64,000 nt of DNA from Pedobacter lusitanus. Lineage in GTDB: Bacteria > Bacteroidota > Bacteroidia > Sphingobacteriales > Sphingobacteriaceae. The notes below the pieces were generated by a model. The model did not search any database, was not told the DNA's origin, and was given only the letters and a program-made list of their open reading frames with translations. Positions within the stretch are counted from its first letter, which is position 1; each line of letters begins with the position of its first letter. Position numbers and translations under genes: made by a program. Below, piece by piece: positions 38,003 through 46,039 of the stretch. The DNA lies in NCBI RefSeq assembly GCF_040026395.1, contig NZ_CP157278.1, forward strand, positions 1,426,001-1,490,000, given 5' to 3'.

Positions 38003-39322
38003 ATGAACTCAAGAATTACAAAATCAGCGTTGATACTATCCTTAGTAGGACTATCAACTTCGTTATTCGCTCAGGATATTAATCCTGATACGACTAAACG
38101 TTTTGACAAGAAAAATTTCCGCACCTGGTCGATAGGATTAAACGGTGGTATGTTAACTCATTACACGCCTTTCAACAACAGAGCTAATGGTGATTTCAGT
38201 ACACCACAAGAGAGCTGGGGTTACGGAGGTTACATTAAGAAACAAATTCTTCCTGGATTTGGTATCCAGGCTGACTTCCTTGCTGGTAAAGTAAAAGGTC
38301 TAAGAGCTAATAATCCAGATGGTACTACACAAGCTGGTACAAGTTTTACTACTCGTATCGACTGGTCAGCAGCTGTTAGTGGTAACTTTACAATTGCTAA
38401 CATGAGCTTAAACCAAAAGCGTTCAGTATTATCACCTTATTTAACTGCTGGTGCTGGTTATATGTCATCAAGTGCTAATACCAATGCAGTAGGTGGAACA
38501 AGTACAGGTTATGGCGAACATTGGTTCATCCCGGTTGGAGCAGGTTTCAAACTAGGTCTGTCAAAAGGTGTTAATTTAGATTTAGGTTACACAGTTAACT
38601 TCATGAAAACCAACAACTTTGATGGTGTAGCTAGTGGTGCAAATGATAAATTCACCTATGCACACGCTGGTATAGAGGTTGCCCTTGGTAAAAGAGGAAC
38701 TTCTCAATTGCAAAACTACAGCGCAGTTGCAGCAATTCGTGAAGAAAGTGCAGCTGAAAGTGCTGAGTTAAGAAGAGCATTATCTACTTCTGAGCAAAAC
38801 AGACTGAGAGATCAGGAACAATATGCTAAAGATATGGGTGATGAAGATGGAGACGGTGTAGCTAACAAATTTGATAAATGTCCAGGAACTCCTGCAAACA
38901 CAGTTGTTGATGGTGCTGGTTGTCCTTTAAAAACACCAAAACAAATTATCAAAGAAAAAGTAATCGTTACCGCTGAAGACCGTAAAGTTGTTGATGAAGC
39001 GATCAGAAACTTAGAATTTGATTTAGGTAAATCTACAATCCGTGCTACATCTTATAACACTTTAAACAAAGTTGCTGCGCTATTAGTAGAGAAAAACTTT
39101 AGCTTAAAATTAGCAGGTCACACAGATAATACTGGTTCAATGGCTATTAACTTACGTCTTTCTAAAGACAGAGCTGAAGCGATCAAAACTTATTTAGTTT
39201 CTCAAGGTGCTAATGCATCTCGTATCGAAGCTACTGGTTACGGTCCAAACCAACCAATTGCATCTAACAAAACTGCTGCTGGTCGTCAGAAAAACAGAAG
39301 AGTTGAATTCTCTTTATTTTAA
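38003..39322 (+). CDS. OmpA-family outer-membrane protein with TSP3-like calcium loop
   Basis: Major outer-membrane protein of 439 aa. A signal peptide ends at SLFAQ, followed by an eight-strand-type barrel (about 25-240), a charged linker and a thrombospondin type-3-like repeat (DEDGDGVANKFDKCPGTP). The C-terminal OmpA domain (about 330-439) binds peptidoglycan, with NLEFDLGKSTI, LAGHTDNTGS, NLRLSKDRAEAI and GYGPNQPIASNKTAAGRQKNRRVEF. Codon choice (GGT, CGT, TTA) differs from its neighbours and suggests high expression. It is framed by a 5' hairpin and a strong terminator. Confidence 0.95.
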   Translation: MNSRITKSALILSLVGLSTSLFAQDINPDTTKRFDKKNFRTWSIGLNGGMLTHYTPFNNRANGDFSTPQESWGYGGYIKKQILPGFGIQADFLAGKVKGLRANNPDGTTQAGTSFTTRIDWSAAVSGNFTIANMSLNQKRSVLSPYLTAGAGYMSSSANTNAVGGTSTGYGEHWFIPVGAGFKLGLSKGVNLDLGYTVNFMKTNNFDGVASGANDKFTYAHAGIEVALGKRGTSQLQNYSAVAAIREESAAESAELRRALSTSEQNRLRDQEQYAKDMGDEDGDGVANKFDKCPGTPANTVVDGAGCPLKTPKQIIKEKVIVTAEDRKVVDEAIRNLEFDLGKSTIRATSYNTLNKVAALLVEKNFSLKLAGHTDNTGSMAINLRLSKDRAEAIKTYLVSQGANASRIEATGYGPNQPIASNKTAAGRQKNRRVEFSLF

Positions 39323-39342
39323 TCAGAACAGCATTAATAAAT

Positions 39343-39381
39343 AAAAAAGCAGGTGTCTCCAATGGGCACCTGCTTTTTTTT
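39343..39381. terminator. Bidirectional intrinsic terminator
   Basis: A-run, GCAGGTG/CACCTGC stem with an 11-nt loop, then a T-run, between the convergent OmpA-family gene and the 129-aa hypothetical gene. Confidence 0.9.
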
Positions 39382-39406
39382 ATACCATTATTTCGGGTCT
39401 GGATCA

Positions 39407-39796
39407 CTATAATGAGTCAGCATCACGCTCCGGCCAGTACTCTCCTTTCAATTCCAGTTCTCCGGTTAATTGATCAATAAAAATTGTTAAAGTCATCCTT
39501 TCTTTGTTCAAAGTATCTATTGCACTGCAGGCACTAAACTCTTCTAAAACGTATTGTATTTTCAAACGGATAATCTCAGGATTACTGAGATCAATACTAT
39601 CAGGGACAACTTCTGCCCTGCTTACCTTTTCCCGGGGATGATAGGCCTGGAGCATATAAGCTATCTGATCTGCATCTTTAGCTATTATATGGGTAAGCTG
39701 TTCTTTTATAGTCTTATCTTTCAGATTCAATGAAATACTTAAGTCAGATAAAATGGCCAACCCTGAGGAAACTTTTAATTTTACAGATGATTGCAT
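39407..39796 (-). CDS. Hypothetical protein, 129 aa
   Basis: Small soluble acidic protein of no family I recognise. It starts MQSSVKLKVSSGLAILSDLS and contains an alternating beta/alpha pattern with a charged C-terminus (GELELKGEYWPERDADSL). No signal peptide, TM segment, Cys cluster or DNA-binding motif is visible. It lies downstream of the Old Yellow Enzyme gene on the same strand with a 76-bp gap, so co-transcription with the arsR unit is possible but weakly supported. Confidence 0.62.
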   Translation of the reverse strand: MQSSVKLKVSSGLAILSDLSISLNLKDKTIKEQLTHIIAKDADQIAYMLQAYHPREKVSRAEVVPDSIDLSNPEIIRLKIQYVLEEFSACSAIDTLNKERMTLTIFIDQLTGELELKGEYWPERDADSL

Positions 39797-39872
39797 ATAC
39801 TAATTAACGCAAATAAAAAAATGCCCCCAAATCGTATTTAAACCTCAGGGGCATCTCTATATTGTTATTGAT

Positions 39873-40973
39873 TTATACCAGTTCGGCGAGAGCTGCCGCA
39901 GTGAATCCTTTTAATTCATCAATACGTTGATCGCGAATTTTTTCCACCCAGGCAGGGTCAGCCAGTAAAGGTCTTCCAACTGCTACCAGATCAAAATCAC
40001 CTCTATCCATTCTTCTAACCAGTTCATCAAGAGAACTTGGTTGAGAGGCTTCCCCTCTGAACGCTCCCATAAAATCACCATCCAGTCCTACTGATCCAAC
40101 TGTAATAGTTGCAGCACCGGTTATTTTCTTAGCCCATCCAGCAAAGTTCAAATCAGAACCTTCAAATTCAGGTTCCCAGAAACGACGCTGAGAACAGTGC
40201 AGAATATCAACTCCCGCATCAACTATTGGGTTTAGCCAGCTGTCCATTTCTGCCGGATTAGCAGCTAGTTTAAATGTATAATCCACAGGTTTCCATTGAG
40301 ACAAACGCAGGATAACTGCAAAATCATCACCAACTTGTCTGCGTACTTCTTTGACTACCTCAACGGCAAAACGACTACGTTCTGCCAATGTTTTACCTCC
40401 ATAATTATCCGTACGATGATTTAACTGATCCCAGAAAAACTGGTCAATCAGATAACCATGAGCTCCATGTATTTCTACAGTATCAAAGCCTAATTTTTTT
40501 GCATCAGCAGCAGCACGGCCATAGGATAAAATAGCATCTGCAATATCACTTTCGGTCATTGCTTTTCCTTTTGGCTCTCCGGGATTTACAAAACCTGAAG
40601 GTCCTTCAAATTCTGCAGAAGGTAACCAACCGGATTTATGATCGGCTTGTATACCCATATGCCAGATTTGCGGGCCCATCTGTCCACCTGCAGTATGCAC
40701 ATCTTTAATTACTTTATTCCAGCCAGCAAGTGCCTGTTCTCCATGAAAGTGTGGAATACTTGGATCATTTGCAGAAGAAAGTCTGTCAATCACAGTACCT
40801 TCTGATAAAATCAGTCCCACATCACCTGCTGCTCTTTTGCGGTAATAATCTGCGACATCAGCAGTTGGTATACCATTCGGTGAAAACGCCCGTGTCATTG
40901 GCGCCATCACAAATCTATTTTTCATGTTCAATGTTTTCAGCTTAAAGGGCTGGAACAAACTTTCTGTATTCAT
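39873..40973 (-). CDS. NADH:flavin oxidoreductase, Old Yellow Enzyme family
   Basis: FMN-dependent ene-reductase of 366 aa in a TIM barrel. Diagnostic pieces are FKLKTLNMKNRFVMAPMTRAFSPNG (flavin-binding start), IHGAHGYLIDQFFWDQLNHRTDNYGG (substrate-binding His pair and NYGG) and TVGSVGLDGDF, then VAVGRPLLADPAW near the C-terminus. Such enzymes reduce activated C=C bonds or nitro groups of electrophiles using NAD(P)H. It lies 11 bp downstream of an ArsR-type repressor gene preceded by a clear operator, so it is likely induced by an electrophile or oxidant sensed by that repressor. Confidence 0.92.
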   Translation of the reverse strand: MNTESLFQPFKLKTLNMKNRFVMAPMTRAFSPNGIPTADVADYYRKRAAGDVGLILSEGTVIDRLSSANDPSIPHFHGEQALAGWNKVIKDVHTAGGQMGPQIWHMGIQADHKSGWLPSAEFEGPSGFVNPGEPKGKAMTESDIADAILSYGRAAADAKKLGFDTVEIHGAHGYLIDQFFWDQLNHRTDNYGGKTLAERSRFAVEVVKEVRRQVGDDFAVILRLSQWKPVDYTFKLAANPAEMDSWLNPIVDAGVDILHCSQRRFWEPEFEGSDLNFAGWAKKITGAATITVGSVGLDGDFMGAFRGEASQPSSLDELVRRMDRGDFDLVAVGRPLLADPAWVEKIRDQRIDELKGFTAAALAELV

Positions 40974-40984
40974 AGCTATTTAAT

Positions 40985-41284
40985 TTATATTGAATTCTCT
41001 ATTAATTGTCTGATTTCGAGACAAGCTGCCTCATTTCTTTTATAATAGGTCCACTGCCCGATACGGGTTGATTCTATTAATCCGGTACGCTGGAGAATAG
41101 ATAAATATTCAGAGATTGTTGATTGAGTCAGCTGTGCTTTATGCTGTATCTGACCTACACAAACACCTACCTCCCGAACATCTCTGTCTTGCGGAAGAAA
41201 ATGTAGTTCGGGTTCTTTAAGCCATTGCAAAATCATTAATCTTGTCTTATTTGATAGTGCTTTAAATATTTCTACCTGATCCAT
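40985..41284 (-). CDS. ArsR-family winged-helix repressor
   Basis: A 99-aa regulator starting MDQVEIFKALSNKTRLMILQWL, the usual ArsR/SmtB opening. The recognition helix region is KAQLTQSTISEYLSILQRTGLIE, followed by the wing TRIGQWTYYKRNE. The classical metal site ELCVCDL is absent; a Cys occurs in REVGVCVGQI just before the helix-turn-helix, which could sense thiol-reactive compounds. ATG 41284 was chosen because the longer start at 41320 would place the operator dyad inside the coding region. It is the first gene of an operon with the flavin oxidoreductase. Confidence 0.9.
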   Translation of the reverse strand: MDQVEIFKALSNKTRLMILQWLKEPELHFLPQDRDVREVGVCVGQIQHKAQLTQSTISEYLSILQRTGLIESTRIGQWTYYKRNEAACLEIRQLIENSI

Positions 41285-41293
41285 GAAACAAAT

Positions 41294-41317
41294 GTATATC
41301 GGAATTTCCCGATATAC
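41294..41317. promoter_or_regulatory. Operator dyad upstream of arsR-type gene
   Basis: GTATATCGG (41294-41302) and CCGATATAC (41309-41317) form perfect 9-bp arms around a 6-nt centre, ending 9 bp before the ATG of the ArsR-type gene. Position and symmetry fit an autoregulatory site for that dimeric repressor. Confidence 0.72.
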
Positions 41318-41372
41318 CAATTAAAACAACAGAATTGACACAGGACTGATGCTCAGACAAATAAATGACAAT

Positions 41373-41414
41373 AAAAAAGGCTTAACCACCCCTATTCTGA
41401 GTAATTAAGCCTTT
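41373..41414 (-). terminator. Terminator of the ergothioneine operon
   Basis: Read on the minus strand: AAAGGCTTAA, a 19-nt loop, TTAAGCCTTT and a run of T. It lies 42 bp after the EgtD stop and before the ArsR-type gene's upstream region. Confidence 0.8.
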
Positions 41415-41455
41415 ATATTAATCCGGAAATCAAATACCGGATCGTTATATAATAA

Positions 41456-42394
41456 TTATACGCATTGCCATACTGTATCAACAAACCACTTCTTGTGATC
41501 AAAGAAATGAGTTACAGTTTTAAATCCAGATACTTTTGCAATATTTTCTGTTTCTTCGACACTATATTTTTGAGAAATCTCCATATAAATAACCTCGTTT
41601 TCCAGAAATTGAAATGTTTGATCAGCGATATTGACTTTCTGATTAGTTTTACTCACCAGGTAACTTTTGCAGGCACCAGTTATCGGATCATAGTTCGGAT
41701 AATGTTCAAATTGTGAGATATCAAAATCTCCGCCTAACTCATCATTTATCCGGTGTAACAAATTCAGATTAAAATCCCGTGTAAATCCGGCAGCATCATT
41801 ATATGCAGCAAGAATTGTATGCGGATTCTTTTTCAGATCAAAACCAATCAGGACTAAATCTCCTTCCTGTAAAGAAGCCCGGATTTTACGGCAAAACTCA
41901 ATTGCACTTTCCGGGGTCTCGTTACCAATGTTACCACCTAGCATTAAAACAACCTTTTTCCTGGAAGAGATACGATTCGCCTTTTCAAGCATATCAAAAT
42001 ACTCACCATTTAAGCCCTGTACCTTAAGGCCTTTAATTTTTTCCGGCAAAGACTGTTCTAAATGAGCAATCATTGCAGAAGAAATATCAATTGGCATATA
42101 AGTAAAATCAACGTTTGTATCTACCAGTTCTTTGAGCAGATAGCTTGATTTTGTCGCATCACCTGCGCCCAGTTCTACCAGGTCAAAGGTGTTAAATCCG
42201 TTTTTCAAGGCTATAGCCAGATCCTTAAATCTTTCTCTGAAAATCTCCTTTTCACAGTTGGTAGGATAATATTCCGGGCAATTCATAATCTCCTGAAAAA
42301 GTTTATCTCCTTTACCGTCGTAAAAATACTTGGCATTTAAAGTCTTCTGTGGTTGACTCAGGTCTTGTAAAACCTCTTTTAGAAATTGATCCAT
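41456..42394 (-). CDS. egtD: L-histidine N-alpha-methyltransferase EgtD
   Basis: Cytosolic SAM-dependent enzyme of 312 aa that trimethylates histidine to hercynine, the first step of ergothioneine synthesis. Family marks are KYFYDGKGDKLFQEIMNCPEYYPTNCE, the SAM-binding LVELGAGDATKSSYLL, VVLMLGGNIGN and LLHRINDELGGDF. ATG 42394 is chosen; a TTG at 42409 in the same frame would overlap the end of egtB. The gap to egtB is 4 bp. It is the last gene of the six-gene operon and is followed by a terminator. Confidence 0.95.
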   Translation of the reverse strand: MDQFLKEVLQDLSQPQKTLNAKYFYDGKGDKLFQEIMNCPEYYPTNCEKEIFRERFKDLAIALKNGFNTFDLVELGAGDATKSSYLLKELVDTNVDFTYMPIDISSAMIAHLEQSLPEKIKGLKVQGLNGEYFDMLEKANRISSRKKVVLMLGGNIGNETPESAIEFCRKIRASLQEGDLVLIGFDLKKNPHTILAAYNDAAGFTRDFNLNLLHRINDELGGDFDISQFEHYPNYDPITGACKSYLVSKTNQKVNIADQTFQFLENEVIYMEISQKYSVEETENIAKVSGFKTVTHFFDHKKWFVDTVWQCV

Positions 42395-42398
42395 ATGA

Positions 42399-43547
42399 TT
42401 ATTTTGCAAGCCTGATACCGCTAAACATCCAGCGCATATCAGGGTGAAAGAAATTCCTGTAAGTATTTCTGCTATGATTTAAAGGTGTAGCAACTGATGC
42501 TCCACGCAATACTTTCTGATTAACCATAAATTTACCATTATATTCCCCCAGGGCTCCGGCAGCTTTAGAAAATCCCGGATAAGGGAGGTATGCACTTTCA
42601 GTCCACTCCCACAACTTACCCCATTCAAACAACGAAGAAGCGACCTCCCACTCAAATTCAGTGGGCAGGCGCATTCCTTTCCACTGTGCATAGGCAGCTG
42701 CTTCATAATAACTGATATTAGAAACCGGCGAATTCATTTTTAAGGCTTCAAGCCCGGATAAGCTATAGCGATGCCATTCTCCGTTAATCTCATACCAATA
42801 TAAAGGTGCAGTAATATGCTTTTCGCACACCCAATCCCAGCCCTGGGCATGCCATACGCTAAAGTCCAGGTACCCTCCGGCCCTGATAAATTCCAGATAT
42901 TCAGCATTACTGACCAGCCGGGTTGCAATACTGAAATTCTGGATATAGACTTTATGCCTGCCCAGTTCATTATCAAAATGGAAAGTGTTTCCCTGATATC
43001 CTACTTCATATACGCCTTCACTAAAATCAGCCCATCCTTCAGCAGTGAGTGTAAGTCCATTTTCTATATTATCTGCATCATAAGCAGGAAAAAGAGGGTT
43101 ATGCCCTAAGATATATTTGATATCATACCATAACAATTCCTGATGCTGCTGTTCATGATTTAAACCCAGTATAATCAGTTCTTCTACCTCTTTGCTCACA
43201 CCGCATAACAGGAATTTCTCCATGGCTTCATCCACATAAGCACGGTAATGAAAAATATCATCTACAGTTGGACGACTCAGATTTCCTCTGTCTGTACGGA
43301 TAACTCTTGCCCCCACACTTTCATAATAACTGTTAAAAACATAGTTATAATCAGCATTAAACAACTGGTAGGCAACAGCATGAGGAACTAAAATAAAGGT
43401 TTCAAAAAACCATGTAGTATGACCCAGATGCCACTTTGGCGGACTGACTTCTTCCACCGGTTGCACCACGTAGTCTTCTTTTTGCAGTTTATCGCATATT
43501 TGTACACTATGCGACCTCACTGCGGAGTATTGCTCCCAAAGTGACAT
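42399..43547 (-). CDS. egtB: Ergothioneine sulfoxide synthase EgtB (non-heme iron)
   Basis: Cytosolic 382-aa enzyme that uses O2 and iron to join the sulfur of a cysteine donor to hercynine. The N-terminal DinB-like domain carries the iron ligands: His43 in WHLGHTTWFFE and His131/His135 in NHEQQHQE. The C-terminal formylglycine-generating-enzyme-like domain has LPTEFEWEVA, LWEWTESAYLPYPGF, GEYNGKFMVNQKVLRGAS and RNFFHPDMRWMFSGIRLA. No EgtA or EgtC gene is present in the window, which suggests free cysteine rather than gamma-glutamylcysteine as donor (inference). Only 1 bp separates it from the transporter gene. Confidence 0.95.
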   Translation of the reverse strand: MSLWEQYSAVRSHSVQICDKLQKEDYVVQPVEEVSPPKWHLGHTTWFFETFILVPHAVAYQLFNADYNYVFNSYYESVGARVIRTDRGNLSRPTVDDIFHYRAYVDEAMEKFLLCGVSKEVEELIILGLNHEQQHQELLWYDIKYILGHNPLFPAYDADNIENGLTLTAEGWADFSEGVYEVGYQGNTFHFDNELGRHKVYIQNFSIATRLVSNAEYLEFIRAGGYLDFSVWHAQGWDWVCEKHITAPLYWYEINGEWHRYSLSGLEALKMNSPVSNISYYEAAAYAQWKGMRLPTEFEWEVASSLFEWGKLWEWTESAYLPYPGFSKAAGALGEYNGKFMVNQKVLRGASVATPLNHSRNTYRNFFHPDMRWMFSGIRLAK

Positions 43548-43548
43548 A

Positions 43549-45117
43549 TTAATTTTGGTTTATATGGTTGGTTAAGTTTGTTATAGTTTCAATCTGCAAA
43601 CTCTGTGCCTGTTCTCTCCTCATCATCAATGCATAGGCATTATTAAAACCTATAGGTTTAAGCCACTTCATATTAAATTGTTGTTTAAATTCATTACTTA
43701 CATAATGATAAACACCATCAACATCTCCGGTCAGCTTGTTTATGGTTTTTGCGTCTGGTTTTAACAACACCAGAAAACCTGTTCCTGTATACTCAGGATA
43801 AAAATCTATCTGGTTATTATTCAGTGCATCAAAACATATTTTTGTACCACCTAATCCGGTTTTAGTAATAACATTCAAATTGGTATTACCCCTAATCAGT
43901 ATTTTATATAGTTGAGTCAGTATGTATTGTTCTCCGAATATTTTAGATCCTATCCTGATTGTTCCTTTCCCTGCTGCTCTGGCAGGTTTATACAAATGAT
44001 GAGCTTTAGCGAAATCCAGAGCTACTTTTTCGGGAGTTTCTTTAAGCTGGTCCACCTGATAATTGAGAGCGGTCATTGTGGAATCATTAATATAGCCCGA
44101 CAGCAGATTTAATACACCTTCCAGTTCAGGATGCTCATCAAGGGTTTCCTGTCGAATTACAGGAGCTGCATAATAAGGTGGAAAAATGTGTTTATCATCT
44201 TTCAGAATAACCAGATCATAAGCTTTCAGTCTACCATCTGTACTGTAACCACTGATTACATCCAGTTTCTTCTCAAAAGCAGCCTTGTACATCACAGCAT
44301 CGCTGATGACAACTGTCTCTATACCCAGCTTATATATCTTTTTCAAACCCAGATAACCATCTTCCCGGCCCATAAACTCTGGCGTAAAGCCACCTAACAT
44401 CCGTCCGCCTATCTGAGTCGGCAGTAAATAAAAAGAGCATAATGTGATTAAAACAAAAGGCATTACCAGATAAGCAAGGCGGATACTCTTGAGGTTGATT
44501 TTTTGCACCAGCGACAACAGGAAGTCAAATAAAATAGCTAATAATGCTGCAGGAATAGCTCCTGCAAGAATCATATTAGAATTATTTAAAGCTATACCGC
44601 CAAATATAAACTCACCTAAACCACCCGCAGCAATATAGGCGGCTAAAGTTGCTACCCCTACATTGATTACCGTTGCCGTGCGGATACCAGCCATTAATAC
44701 CGGAAACGCCAGGGGCAATTCCACTTTCATCAGGATTTGCCACCTGCTCATCCCCATTCCTTTGGCAGCCTCAACTACTGCAGGATTTACTTCCATAATA
44801 CCGGTATATGTATTTCTGATGATAGGTAACAGCGCATAAAGAAAAAGTGCTAAAATTGCCGGTTTGGGGCCGATTCCCAGAAAAGGAATCAGAACTCCAA
44901 GCAAAGCGATACTTGGAATGGTTTGTAAAATACCGGCAAAGCCCAATATTATACCCGAGAGTTTTGGCTTTCTTGTGATAAGAATCCCTACGGGAACAGC
45001 AATCAGAATAGCAATAACCAGCGAAATCAGGGTAAGACCTATATGTGCCCAGGTCTGACTCCATAGCTTGTCAGACTGCTGAACTATAAATTGCCAGAAA
45101 CTTTGTGCCTGCTCCAT
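43549..45117 (-). CDS. ABC importer permease fused to a circularly permuted OpuCC/EgtU-type binding domain
   Basis: A 522-aa inner-membrane fusion. Residues 20-205 are an OpuCB/EgtUB-like permease with the EAAKGMGMSRWQILMKVELP coupling motif; another TM (213-235) leads to the binding domain. Its halves are swapped: residues 238-378 match the C-terminal half of OpuCC-type proteins (EFMGREDGYLGL, YSTDGRLKAYDLVILKDDK, FFPPY-like IFPPYYAAPV, EHPELEGVLNLL). Residues 385-522 match their N-terminal half (TIRIGSKIFGEQYIL, GLGGTKICFDAL, YPEYTGTG, WLKPIGFNNAYAL). Lodged between ATPase and egtB with 1-bp gaps, it most likely imports ergothioneine; betaine or a related ligand is the alternative. Start 45117 is preferred over 45147, which overlaps the ATPase gene. 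Confidence 0.9.
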   Translation of the reverse strand: MEQAQSFWQFIVQQSDKLWSQTWAHIGLTLISLVIAILIAVPVGILITRKPKLSGIILGFAGILQTIPSIALLGVLIPFLGIGPKPAILALFLYALLPIIRNTYTGIMEVNPAVVEAAKGMGMSRWQILMKVELPLAFPVLMAGIRTATVINVGVATLAAYIAAGGLGEFIFGGIALNNSNMILAGAIPAALLAILFDFLLSLVQKINLKSIRLAYLVMPFVLITLCSFYLLPTQIGGRMLGGFTPEFMGREDGYLGLKKIYKLGIETVVISDAVMYKAAFEKKLDVISGYSTDGRLKAYDLVILKDDKHIFPPYYAAPVIRQETLDEHPELEGVLNLLSGYINDSTMTALNYQVDQLKETPEKVALDFAKAHHLYKPARAAGKGTIRIGSKIFGEQYILTQLYKILIRGNTNLNVITKTGLGGTKICFDALNNNQIDFYPEYTGTGFLVLLKPDAKTINKLTGDVDGVYHYVSNEFKQQFNMKWLKPIGFNNAYALMMRREQAQSLQIETITNLTNHINQN

Positions 45118-45118
45118 A

Positions 45119-46039
45119 TTATCCTTTTTTATAAGCTGAAAAAGCACTCATCAGGCCTTCTATATCTACTGAATTATCCGGAACACTTTCATTATTCAAC
45201 CTGTTTTCACCAGAGTGTCCCTCATGAAGAAGCTGTTCCATTCTTTCCCAGACGGTAATGTTACGATCTGAATAACCTGGTAATAACTCAGCAACCAATA
45301 CCGATTTCAGTTCCAGCTGCAAACGCTGCTCTTTAAAGAAATCCGCCACAAAATCACTTGCAGGATGAAAAAGCAGCTCTTCAGGGGTTCCGATCTGTTT
45401 AATTTCGCCCTTGTCCATCAGACAAATCCGGTCTCCCATTTCAAAAGCCTCCTGTACATCGTGCGTCACCATAATTACCGTCTTTTTGACCAGTTCATCC
45501 AATGCTTTAAACTCTTTACGGATACTGATTCTTGTCAGGTTGTCTAATGCACCAAAAGGCTCATCCATCAATAAAACAGGAGGATTTACCATCAGTGATC
45601 TGGCCAGACCAACCCGTTGCTGCTGTCCCCCGCTCAATGCTGCAGGATACTGACCAGCTAAAGCAGGGTCAAGGTTTAATTTATGAAAAAGTTCTTCTGC
45701 TCTTTTTCTTGTATCAGCCTTGTTCCATTTTAATAACTGCGGCACAATAGCAATATTTTCGGCTACTGTATAATGTGGAAAAAGGCCATGACTCTGCAGC
45801 ACATAACCTATTCCACGTCTTAGCTCTTCAGGCTGACGGGTCCGTACATCAATACCATCAATAAAAACAGTACCAGAATCAGGCTCTATCAGTCTGTTAA
45901 TCATCCGTAACGTTGTAGTCTTACCGCAGCCGCTTGTCCCCAGTAAAATCAGATTTTCACCCTCTTTTACCTCAAAGCTTATATCGTTAACTGCTATTGA
46001 AGAACCAAATTTCCTGATCAGGTTTTCTGCTTTAATCAT
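45119..46039 (-). CDS. ABC importer ATPase, OpuCA/EgtUA/ProV-like
   Basis: Cytosolic 306-aa ATPase of an osmoprotectant/ergothioneine-type importer. Walker A is GTSGCGKTT, the signature is LSGGQQQRVGLARS, Walker B is VLLMDEPFGALD, and the switch His lies in MVTHDVQEAFEMGD. The C-terminal ~70 residues lack recognisable CBS domains, so the ionic-strength sensing of ProV/OpuAA is not expected. Its start codon directly abuts the stop of the reductase gene, and its stop is 1 bp from the permease-binding fusion, so all three must be co-transcribed. Confidence 0.93.
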   Translation of the reverse strand: MIKAENLIRKFGSSIAVNDISFEVKEGENLILLGTSGCGKTTTLRMINRLIEPDSGTVFIDGIDVRTRQPEELRRGIGYVLQSHGLFPHYTVAENIAIVPQLLKWNKADTRKRAEELFHKLNLDPALAGQYPAALSGGQQQRVGLARSLMVNPPVLLMDEPFGALDNLTRISIRKEFKALDELVKKTVIMVTHDVQEAFEMGDRICLMDKGEIKQIGTPEELLFHPASDFVADFFKEQRLQLELKSVLVAELLPGYSDRNITVWERMEQLLHEGHSGENRLNNESVPDNSVDIEGLMSAFSAYKKG

